From: Effrenium voratum
Lineage: Eukaryota; Sar; Dinophyceae; Suessiales; Symbiodiniaceae
Assembly: GCA_963377175.1 (NCBI GenBank)
Contig: CAUJNA010001019.1
Coordinates: 32,501 to 96,500 of the forward strand
Direction of reading: 5' to 3'
Length of the DNA: 64,000 bases
In this document: one piece after another, positions 56,230-64,000 of the stretch
Position numbering within the stretch: position 1 is the first letter of the stretch
Layout: each line of letters opens with the position of its first letter
Program-made: the position numbers and the translations under genes
The notes under the pieces: generated by a model
Databases searched by the model: none
The model's input: the letters and a program-made list of their open reading frames with translations, nothing else
What the model was told of the DNA's origin: nothing

Positions 56230-57420
56230 TCACCGCCCCACGAGTCTTCCCGTCATCTTTCCGTAGTCTTCCGTCATCTTCGTGTAGTCTTCCGCCATCT
56301 TCCCGTAGTCTTCCGTCATCTTCCCGTCAGCTTCCCGTAGTCTTCCGTCATTTTCTCGTACAGGTTAGAGGTTAGGTTAGAGTGTGAGAGGTTAGGGTTA
56401 GAGGTTAGGGTTAGGGGTTAGAGGTTAGGGTTAGATTTCAGGGTTAGAGGTTAGGGCTAGAGGTTCCCGTCATCTTCCCGTAGTCTTCCGTCATTTTCCC
56501 GTAGTTTTCCGTCATCTTCCCGCTGTCTTCTGTCATCTTCCCGTAGTCTTCCGTCATCTTCCCGTGGTCTTCCGTCATTTTCTCGTCATCTTGCCGTAGT
56601 CTTCCGTCATGTTCCCGCAGTCTTCCGTCAGCTTTCCGTCATCTTCCCGTAGTCTTCCCGTAGTCTTCCGTCATCTTCCAGTAGTCTTCCGTCATCTTCC
56701 CGTAGTTTTCCGTCATCTTCGCGTAGACTTCCGCCATCTTCCCGTAGTCTTCCGTCATCTTCCCGTCAGCTTCCCGTAGTCTTCCGTCATCTTCCCGTAG
56801 TCTTCCGTCATGTTTCCGTAGTCTTCCGTCATTTTCTCGTAGAGGTTAGAGGTTAGGTTAGAGTGTGAGAGGTTAGGGTTAGAGGTTAGGGTTAGGGGTT
56901 AGAGGTTAGGGTTAGATTTCAGGGTTAGAGGTTAGGGCTAGAGGTTCCCGTCATCTTCCCGTAGTCTTCCGTCATTTTCCCGTAGTTTTCCGTCATCTTC
57001 CCGCTGTCTTCTGTCATCTTCCCGTAGTCTTCCGTCATCTTCCCGTGGTCTTCCGTCATTTTCTCGTCATCTTCCCGTAGTCTTCCGTCATGTTCCCGCA
57101 GTCTTCCGTCAGCTTTCCGTCATCTTCCCGTAGTCTTCCCGTAGTCTTCCGCCATCTTCCAGTAGTCTTCCGTCATCTTCCCGTAGTTTTCCGTCATCTT
57201 CGCGTAGACTTCCGTCATATTTCCATAGTCTTCCATCATCTTCCCGTAGTCTTCCGTCATCTTCCCGTCAGCTTCCCGTAGTCTTCCGTCATATTCCCGC
57301 AGTGTTGCGTCATCTTCCCGTAGTCTTCCGTCATCTTCCGGTAGTCTTCCGCCGTCTTCACGTAGTCTGCCGTCATCTTCCCGTAGTCTTCCGCCATCTT
57401 CAGGTAGTCTTCCATCATCG
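56230..57420. repeat. CTTCCGTCATCTTCCCGTAGT satellite in a 481-bp higher-order repeat
   Basis: The basic unit is about 21 bases with variants in the middle. Two long copies of a larger unit are seen: the unusual word AGTGTGAGAG occurs at 56381 and 56862, 481 bases apart, and the sequence around and after it matches almost base for base, including a GGTTAG-rich block (56365-56465 and 56844-56945). A third, shorter copy without its own GGTTAG block follows to 57420. Confidence 0.85.
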
Positions 57421-57850
57421 AGGTTAGAGGTTAGGAGGTTGGGGCTAGAGGTTAGGGTTAGAGGTTAGGGTTAGAGGTAGGGGTTAGGGTAGAGGTTAGG
57501 GGTTAGGGTTAGAGGTTAGGGCTAGAGGTTAGTGATAGAGGTTAAGGTTAGAAGTTAAGGCTAGAGGTTAGGGTTAGAGGTTAGGGTTGGTTAGGGTTAG
57601 AGGTTAGGATTAGAGGTTAAGGTTAGAGGTTAATAGGTTAGGGTTAGAGGTTAGGTTCAGAGGTTAGGGTTAGAGGTTACGTAAAAATTAAGGATAGAAG
57701 TTAAGGTTAGAGGTTAAGGTTAGAAGTTAAGGTTACAGGTTAGGGTTAAAGGTTAGGGTCAGAGGTTGGGGTTAGAGGTTAGGGTTAGGGTTAGAGGTTA
57801 GGGTTAGAGGTTTGGGTTAGAGGTTAGGGTTCGAGGTTAGGGTTAGGGAT
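57421..57850. repeat. Telomere-like GGTTAGGGTTAGA degenerate array
   Basis: Roughly 30 units of GGTTAG alternating with GGGTTAGA, AGGTTAAGG and similar. It resembles vertebrate-type TTAGGG and the plant-type TTTAGGG reported for dinoflagellate telomeres but matches neither exactly. It is internal, flanked by other sequence on both sides. Confidence 0.85.
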
Positions 57851-58817
57851 GTCAAAAATTCGCCGCGGGAACCCCCCTCCCCCCCTCAGACTCCCCCTAA
57901 CCACCGCTTAGAACACGCCTCGCCCCTTTGCAGAGACTAACATGGCTTTTGCAAAAGGGTCGGCGGATTTCTGAAGCTTGTCAGTTCTTTGTTGTCTGAT
58001 TCAGATGGCTGGGATGAACACGCCCTTGCCGTGCGCCTCCCTTTTTGGCAGAAGGGGTCGGTGGATATACCGAGAGAGACGGAGAGCTGTGATGAAGAAC
58101 TTCTGGCCTATGATATATGATGTAGAATGCAACTATATATATATACTTAGGGCATTAGGGACCCCCCCATGTAGTGGCTTTCCTTTATGGTTTCCCATTA
58201 AAACCACCAAACATGGGTACCCCGCCAAAAAAAGTGAGACCCAAGTTTGCTGGGAGTTTTGTTTCCCTTGGGACCATCCAGGCACGATGTTTGTTGCGGC
58301 TGCGCGCCGGAGCTGAGGCCATGGCAGGCTGTGATTCTTTGGCAATGAAAACACTAGGGGATCAGCACCGTGTATTTTTTAAATGGAGATTCATCGTCTA
58401 AAGAAACTCTTGTTCATAAAAAAAGACAAGAAAGAAAGACAATAAACGTGGTTGGGGGAAACCACCCGAAAAGGGGTGCCCTCAAAAGTCAGACGCATGT
58501 TTCGTGGTCTCCAGCTGAAGTTCTTCGTTGTACTCCAAGATTCTTAGAGCATACCCGTGGATGTCTTCTCCAGATTTGAGTGGCTTGGCTGTCAAGCTGA
58601 GCCTCGGTGGGGTCTGGAGTCCGGAGCCAATCAGTTCAAGTTAGATGCCATGCAGGGGAAAGACATTTTCAGCCGTAGGGCCGAATCAACGTGCGGCTAA
58701 GCAACCAGATGAGACCAGTGAGAGTCTGCACAAGTCTTGCAATGCCAGTTGTTGCATTCATGCACGGGCAATAGGGCATGGCGTGTGAGCAATGACATGA
58801 GATCAGCGCCTGCCTTG
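57851..58817. other. Stretch with no supported gene
   Basis: Has C-runs at 57878-57894, a TA run at 58133-58146, and a possible second-family element (TGGTTTCCC) at 58160-58220. Open frame 57978-58316 has no motif. Confidence 0.35.
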
Positions 58818-58928
58818 GTGAGACACTCATGGGGGGGGGAGCCCCAATAAGGCCCTTATTAGGGGCTTAATAGGGCCTTATTTGGGCTCCCTACCCCTCC
58901 CCTCTCCCCCAGCCCCCATGAGACACAC
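58818..58928. mobile_element. Hairpin element with AATAAGGCCC inverted repeats
   Basis: The centre reads GAGCCCCAATAAGGCCCTTA on the left and, read on the other strand, GAGCCCAAATAAGGCCCTAT on the right, with a loop of fewer than 10 bases. Outer arms continue as CTCATGGGGG on both sides, with unequal G/C-rich filler. Total about 110 bases; non-coding. It could be a MITE-like element or a structured RNA. Confidence 0.65.
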
Positions 58929-59035
58929 GCTGCATGATTCACCGTGGTTTTGTGAGGCTCGCTGGCTTTTGGCACTCTGCGCTGTCCTCTGTTCGCCCCC
59001 TTCCACACCTGCCGGTGTGGTGCTCGCAAGATTTC

Positions 59036-59146
59036 GAGGTGCCGTGGTCTTGAATGCAAATGCCCAGCAACCGTTCATTTGCCGTGCCTGGCTCAGCATT
59101 CCATGGCAAATCTTCGGGGGGGACCGGTTCAATCCCAACGCGTAAG
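59036..59146 (+). CDS. Exon-like segment, unidentified
   Basis: Reads RGAVVLNANAQQPFICRAWL, SIPWQIFGGDRFNPNA, and ends at a GTAAGG donor. Two Trp and a balanced composition favour a real exon. It may belong with the piece at 60028-60126 on the same strand. No family recognised. Confidence 0.4.
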
Positions 59147-60027
59147 GTATCAAGGTGCTGACGGAGCTGGAAGGCGGATGCAAGGCTCGGAAGGAAAGTC
59201 TTCAGTTCCCGCCTGTTAGGTGAGATCCGTGGAAGGGGCGGCAGCTCAGACTCCGAGCCTCGCTGGCCGAATTCAACGAATCTCCATGGCGATGGCGTGA
59301 ATTCGGGGGGGGAACAAAACTCTGCAGGGAAGGCTGTGCCTGGCACATTCTGCCGGGCCTCAGTCTTGAAGCCTGAGCCTCGAGTCTAAAGGAACGGACA
59401 GGTAAAGCTTGGTTAGTCCCAGCTTTCTGAGGGTATCGAATTCCAGCTGATGGCGCAACCCAGCTTCATAGGTGCGCGCCCTTGCTTGATTTCGGCGTTC
59501 TCGATTTCTGTTGGATTTGGTACAGGCTACGACGCGCTTACCCTGTACGGGCAGCAGCCTCGGCAGCAGTCAGACGCAGCCAGACGCAGTCAGACGCAGT
59601 CAGATGCAGTCAGTTGCTGGGCCGGGTCTGATAGGTCTGGAAGCATGCAAGCTTCAACCCGAGTAGCATCCTTCCACCGCAGCCACAGCCTACCGCAAGC
59701 CATGGCACAAAGCTCAGAGCGATGTCCAAGGGAATATGATTTGTTGCAGCTGTCAGCACTCAGGCGCTTTCAGGTACCTCAGAGGCTTTGCTTGTTTTGA
59801 GCGCTTTGAGCAATGAGAGACTTGTCTGCAAGCGCTGACAACTCCAATATGGCAATTCCGGCAGATCGAACTGGATTCGACAGAACAGTGTGCAGCCAAG
59901 GACCAATATTTGGATGAAATACGCTTGTAGGCTTGAGTGCACCTTCTCTCTTCCAGTTTCAGATGTTGCAGGCTTTGACTTCTGCATCATGCGTGCATGG
60001 TTCTGACATCGTGTCCACCTGCTGCTG
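59147..60027. other. Presumed intron or spacer
   Basis: Includes a short CAGACGCAGT tandem repeat at 59567-59610 (about four units). No gene seen. Confidence 0.4.
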
Positions 60028-60412
60028 CCAGGCCCTATGGCACACAGATCGGCGAGACCTGGTTTTCACCTGCCGCTCGCTTGGGAGATGGCTTCTACAT
60101 GGGGTGGTTTCAGAAGCTTCCAAGGTGGGCTATGCCTGCGTCAGGACCTCTGGATGGCGGACATGGCAAGGGTTTTAGTGGGCAACCCCTCCGAACCTGG
60201 CGGACAAACGATCACCGGTTTTCCGATCTCGGAGTCAATTGGACCCCCCAAAATCCAATGGACGTCAGGTGCTCGCAGCCTTCATAGTGCTGGGCTTCGC
60301 CATTTCCTTGACGCCGGCCGGGGCTTCGGAAAGGGCCGGATGCCGCAAGATGCCGCGGGAAAGGGCCCGACTGCAAGCAGATAATGAGTGGCCCATGGCT
60401 GTTCTGAGGTCT
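60028..60412 (+). CDS. Exon-like segments, unidentified
   Basis: After CTGCCAG (about 60031), an open run reads RPYGTQIGETWFSPAARLGD, GFYMGWFQKLPR. A later piece from about 60258 reads GRQVLAAFIVLGFAISLTPA and stays open to TGA at 60410; it looks like a single hydrophobic membrane segment. Either or both may be exons of the gene that includes 59036-59146. Splicing between them is not resolved. Confidence 0.35.
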
Positions 60413-60680
60413 ACATGATTTGTTACTGCAAGGCAAGAAGACACCAGGAGTTGCCTTGTGCAATCAGGGTAGGTGACCTGTGGCAAGTTGAACTTATCAG
60501 GACCTCATCATGCAGCAGTCGCAGATCATTCTAAGATCGGAGCTTGCCCCTGGCCAAGACTGCGAGTCAAATGGAATCCGCCAGCCAAAGAGAGAGCAAG
60601 TGGCTGCAATCATGCCACCGAAGCACAGGTGCGTATGCAGGAGCAGCAAGTTGTGGCCTGCTTGCAGGCCTGATGTATAC

Positions 60681-60785
60681 ATGGCTGTGGGTCAAAAATA
60701 GGTACCCAAAATGGAACCCTGGTAAATGGAACCAAGGACAAAAGCCTGCGGTTTTTCTGGTGGTTAGATTTTGACCCATACCCAC
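60681..60785 (-). mobile_element. TGGGTCAAA-family element, copy C (reversed)
   Basis: Begins ATGGCTGTGGGTCAAAAATA and ends TTTTGACCCATACCCAC, with GGTACCCAAAATGGAA, CCTGGTAAATGGAACCAAGG and GCCTGCGGTTTTTCTGGTGG between. It is the reverse complement of the block order in copies A and B. Both terminal repeats are intact. Confidence 0.75.
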
Positions 60786-61727
60786 ATGTTGCTGCACGTT
60801 TCGAACAAAGCCACCGTGGTTGGCTGCCAGACTGTGCGCTCAGGCCTTGCCCGTTGAGCGCTGGCGGGAGGAAGATGAGGTGCTCTGTGCCTGCTTTCGA
60901 TTTGCCCCAACTCCATAGGTTGCCGGGCCTTGAACTGGAAAAATGGTGGAATTTGAGGTTGGCCGGAAGCGCAGCAGCGAAGAGTGCTGCCTTTGCCTTG
61001 AAGCCTACAAGGAGGAGGACGCGGCTCAAATCTTCAGAGTTCGCCTCTGGAGCTGCCCAAGCGGCAGGACATGTTGCGAAAGTTGCCTTGTCGACACTAT
61101 TTTCACCAGGCACTGAGTCAATGAAGCTGCCTGAAGCACCATGCGCATGGCCGGAAGGCGTGCATTGACAAGTGGTTCTCTGCGAATCGCTTCATTCCCA
61201 GATCCTGCCCGCTTTGCCTGGGTCCAAGCTTCCACAACACATGCCTTGGGTCAGCCATAGTGTGAGGTAAGTGCGACCCAACTCTGGCAACGGCGGCAGC
61301 TCTGCTCTCAGCATGCTCATATTTGGGCATTTTGATTCGCAGAGCAAAAGGCAGATTCAGCTTGACCGTACAGTGACACCATACATCATGCCGCCTGTAT
61401 TTCAGTTGAGGCAGACAGCTCGATCCCAATCAATGCGACAGGGAGACTGCGGAACATTCGCAAGCAGTCTGGGGCCACGCTCGATTAGCCTCTTATTGTT
61501 CCAGAGGTTGGAGCCGTCCTGGCAATTTCAAACAATCAATCACGAGTGCTAGGATTGCATGCGCGTACAGGATAAGCTTAGTCTCCACTTCAACACATCT
61601 GCGCTGTTTTTGCCACCCTTAAAACATATTGTCTCACGCCAGAAGTTTACCCTCAACGAGTCAGAACAGAAAAGTGAGCCAGAAGCTGTCATCCCTGGGC
61701 TTTCAGCACAGAACTTCAAGGCGAACT
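60786..61727. other. Stretch with no supported gene
   Basis: A piece at 60930-61125 is open on the + strand (LEKWWNLRLAGSAAAKSAAF) and may be an exon. Other frames are short. No repeats of note. Confidence 0.3.
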
Positions 61728-61834
61728 GTACGTCAGGTAAGTGGTTAGTAAGCCTGGTATAACCCACGTACCATGGTTATAAGTCTCTGTTCCGCGGATT
61801 TTACCCAGGCTTACGAACCACTTACTTGACGTAC
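61728..61834. mobile_element. 107-bp hairpin element with ~35-bp terminal inverted repeats
   Basis: The left arm starts GTACGTCAGGTAAGTGGTTA and continues GTAAGCCTGGTATAA. The right arm on the other strand starts GTACGTCAAGTAAGTGGTTC and continues GTAAGCCTGGGTAAAA. Only a few mismatches occur over about 35 bases. Loop about 35 bases, containing CCACGTACCATGG. Non-coding, MITE-like. Confidence 0.8.
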
Positions 61835-61918
61835 CCGATCGCCCCTTAAAGTATGTTTGAGCTTGAGGCCAATCTGGAAGCTGGAGAGGACTCGCTTGGT
61901 GCTGTAGGTGGGTCTTTC

Positions 61919-62012
61919 TGGGTGTGGCTCCTTCTTTCGAGGGTGCCCCTTTGTTGTGGTTGGAAGGGAAACCCAAAGGAAAACCGTACCCCAAACAGAA
62001 GACACACCCTTC
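61919..62012. mobile_element. Possible second short inverted-repeat family
   Basis: Ends GGGTGTGGCTCCTTCTTTCG and, on the other strand, GGGTGTGTCTTCTGTTTGG. The interior has TTGTGGTTGGAAGGGAAACC. Related words (TTGTGGTTTCCCTC or reverse) occur at 62160-62190 and 63325-63350, with looser matches at 3155-3175, 11155-11180 and 58175-58210. Arms are imperfect, so this is less certain than the other elements. Confidence 0.4.
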
Positions 62013-63390
62013 TCGGAACTGGGGGCAAATGCGAATGTCGTGGCCTTCCAAATTTCCACATGCCATGGGTCCGCAAAATAGAACCAAATAGCAGTAGCGG
62101 AAGGGTACCGAGCCTCACAAAACACACCTTCAGCTACTACATGGGGGTGCCCCAGCCCAAAATTGTGGTTTCTTCTTGGTTTCCCTCAAAAACCGCAAAG
62201 GGGGTCGCCTCCAAACAAGGAACCGCACATGCACCGGCAGGAAGCTTCTCCAGCCCCGGCAGCTGCGCCAACGAGGTGAGCCGTTGTGTACTCAAAGGTA
62301 AGGAGCGAAGGTTGCGCAGGTGTGCTTCCTTTTAAGCTGCCATTTTGGTTCACCTGGAGGTTTATGTACCAATTTTGGTACATTTGCTTGAGCCACTGCC
62401 CATTGGGAACCCTGTGGACACCTTTCACATGGTTCCATTGGTCCATCGAAATTCATGGCGAGGGATCATAAAACATGAGCAATGCCCCCCAACATGATTA
62501 TGAGCAAAGTCGCATCGTTGCATCATTGTATCGCTTTCACACCTGCATAGTGGGCATTGCGGGCATTCCCAATCAATGGAGGCCCTTGCACCCATATTTG
62601 GCACCGACTTGGTTGTGATTTGCCTTTGCCACGTGCGGTTGTGCACGTTCGCATCCGGCGTGCCAGGCAAGCTGTCACGGTTTCAGCTGGGCAGGTCATC
62701 GGTGCCGCTCCCAGGGAGTGGAGGGCTCTGGATGTACCGATCGAAAACAATCATAAGGGCACAGAGACCTCATCCCCCGCATCCCTGACCCGGAGGCTTA
62801 TCCACCCCTCTCAGAGGTTCGGGTTTTGCGGTTCTTGGTCGCGGCATTGGCTCCAGGCCGCCCGCAGCAAGCTTGGCCAGCCTGAGAGCCTTGAAAGGGG
62901 CATAGCCCTTGTCTCACTCAGTGTCCAAAGGCAAAGAGCCGGGAACCCTCAAAGGTCAGACAAGACCTGAGTGGCCCAACAAGACTTCAAGTCATCTCGC
63001 GACACGATTCATGTAGCTGACGAAGTGGTCCGGCTTGCCAAAAGCCCTCGTGAGCGCCTGCCTTGACAATTTGGGGGCATGGACGGAATGAAGGGCTCGT
63101 GCCAGGCCGCTTTCATCGCTCTGATTCGGGAGATGCAGCGGTGTTGAGCCAAGACTCTCACTAGGCGGTTGGCCCTCCTGATGTTCCACCAGAACAGCTG
63201 CGCCCAAAACCTGCACTGGATGTGGTGTGTAAGCCTGGAGCACCTTTCTTGGCAGAACCAAGCATCAATAGGTTTTTGGCGTTGCTCCCTGGTGTTTGTC
63301 TGCACATGGGGGAATCCCCAAGATGGCTGTTTTTGTTGTGGTTTCCCTCAGAACAGCCCCAGTGTGAATAGCATCAAAATCGACGCAGTC
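62013..63390. other. Stretch with no supported gene
   Basis: A piece near 62226-62275 ends at GAG|GTGAG and could be an exon (AHAPAGSFSSPGSCANE). 62337-62350 (CCATTTTGGTTCA) resembles part of the dinoflagellate spliced leader but is not a clear relic. Nothing else supported. Confidence 0.35.
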
Positions 63391-63540
63391 ATGTCTTTGG
63401 CCACTGATCAACGCTTGCTTCTGAGGCGCTTCCAGCGTTTGGCACGGAAAATTACTGAAGAGGTGAAGGCAAGAATAACTGATGAACTGTCAAGCTTTTT
63501 CCTGGGATGCAATAGCTACTCATTCCAGAAGTCGAGATGA
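63391..63540 (+). CDS. Exon-like segment, unidentified
   Basis: Open run reading MSLATDQRLLLRRFQRLARK, ITEEVKARITDELSSFFLGC, ending QKSR and TGA. A basic, helical composition similar in style to the segment at 63823-64000, which lies on the same strand. They may be parts of one gene. No family recognised. Confidence 0.35.
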   Translation: MSLATDQRLLLRRFQRLARKITEEVKARITDELSSFFLGCNSYSFQKSR

Positions 63541-63822
63541 GGGTAGGAAGGGAGTTATTCCACCCCAAGAAAGCAGGTGATGGGTTTGCAGTGCCGCTCA
63601 CATGGGCATGCCAATTGCTCCTCACATCTGTCGGAGAAGTCAGAATTGCGGGTGAGCGGAGCCAGCACGTTCTTTTGAGGCATTCCGTAGAATGCAGATT
63701 TCCGATGTCTGGATGCTTTGATTTTGTTTTAGACTCTTGGCAAGCGACAGCGCGGGCGACTTGACAAGCTTCGAGCGACAAGTTGTGGGAACATGGTCCG
63801 TCGTTTGGCTCGTGGCTTGTAG

Positions 63823-64000
63823 GCGATGGAGCAGGCTTGCTTCCAGCGGCTCTTGGCGTGCAGGCGCCGGGCCCAAGGTCGCAATGTTGTGGCATGCTTG
63901 CTCAGCTTCAAGACAGAGGGGGTCTTCATTCGACACATCGCAAGTTGCCTCAGCCGAAAGGCTCACCAGGGAGCATTAAACCTGACTGCCGATGTCGTCC
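63823..64000 (+). CDS. Exon-like segment running off the window, unidentified
   Basis: After CTTGTAG the frame stays open to the window end. It reads AMEQACFQRLLACRRRAQG, RNVVACLLSFKTEGVF, IRHIASCLSRKAHQG, ALNLTADVV. Cys- and Arg-rich helical sequence with good coding character; truncated by the window edge. No family recognised. Confidence 0.45.

Noticed and set aside
57421..57850. True chromosome end
   Set aside because: Telomere-like repeats are degenerate, internal, and followed by 6 kb of ordinary sequence with exon-like segments.
59120..59150. tRNA-like GGTTCAATCCC box
   Set aside because: No acceptor stem or D-arm could be paired around it, and it lies in a better exon candidate. No convincing tRNA or rRNA gene was found in the window.
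62330..62352. Relic of the dinoflagellate spliced leader (CCATTTTGGCTCAAG)
   Set aside because: Only the CCATTTTGG-TCA part matches, with a mismatch, and no retrocopied coding exon follows. CCATTTTGG also occurs in the dispersed elements, so chance is likely.

Overview
The window looks like nuclear DNA of a dinoflagellate; the species cannot be named from sequence alone. The reasons are: genes split into many short exons; introns that mostly begin with GC (some GT, a few GA) and end in AG followed by G; all confidently recognised genes lying on the + strand; protein types typical of these protists (plant/apicomplexan-type CDPK, class II aldolase, bacterial-type phosphoglycerate mutase); and very abundant micro- and minisatellites. 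Exon boundaries given here were worked out by hand from reading frame, family conservation and an AG acceptor. No transcript evidence was available.

Layout: 1-836 is the 3' end of a class II fructose-bisphosphate aldolase. 1439-3482 holds exon-like pieces of an unidentified gene. 4725-6811 is a DUF3431-like gene. 7438-17395 is one long calcium-dependent protein kinase (CDPK) gene whose introns swallow a 1.2 kb pyrimidine minisatellite and a 1.8 kb AT-rich island. 19552-19742 is an orphan exon and 20498-21181 a BTB/POZ gene. 21.2-24.4 kb is decayed repeat. 24458-31345 is replication factor C subunit 1 (RFC1). 32724-34669 is 2,3-bisphosphoglycerate-dependent phosphoglycerate mutase, traced exon by exon to its stop. 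39998-40636 begins an FAD/NAD-binding oxidoreductase with a collagen-like linker. 45650-47820 is a condensation-type (HxxxDG) acyltransferase. 48499-48598 is an assembly gap. 52627-53629 is a Lys/Glu-rich protein. 55.3-57.9 kb is a satellite block with telomere-like GGTTAG repeats. 58-64 kb holds short hairpin elements and orphan exons, the last one running off the window.

The genes do not form one pathway. Aldolase and phosphoglycerate mutase are both glycolytic but lie 32 kb apart with unrelated genes between, so this is a one-directional array of independent genes, as is usual in dinoflagellates.

The most noteworthy signals are: (i) a CDPK in which all four EF-hand loops have lost the position-12 acidic ligand; (ii) short inverted-terminal-repeat elements, two of them inside introns of recognised genes, which look like introners or MITEs; (iii) 27 of 41 reconstructed introns starting with GC; (iv) a 481-bp higher-order repeat that alternates a CTTCCGTCAT-type satellite with telomere-like blocks.
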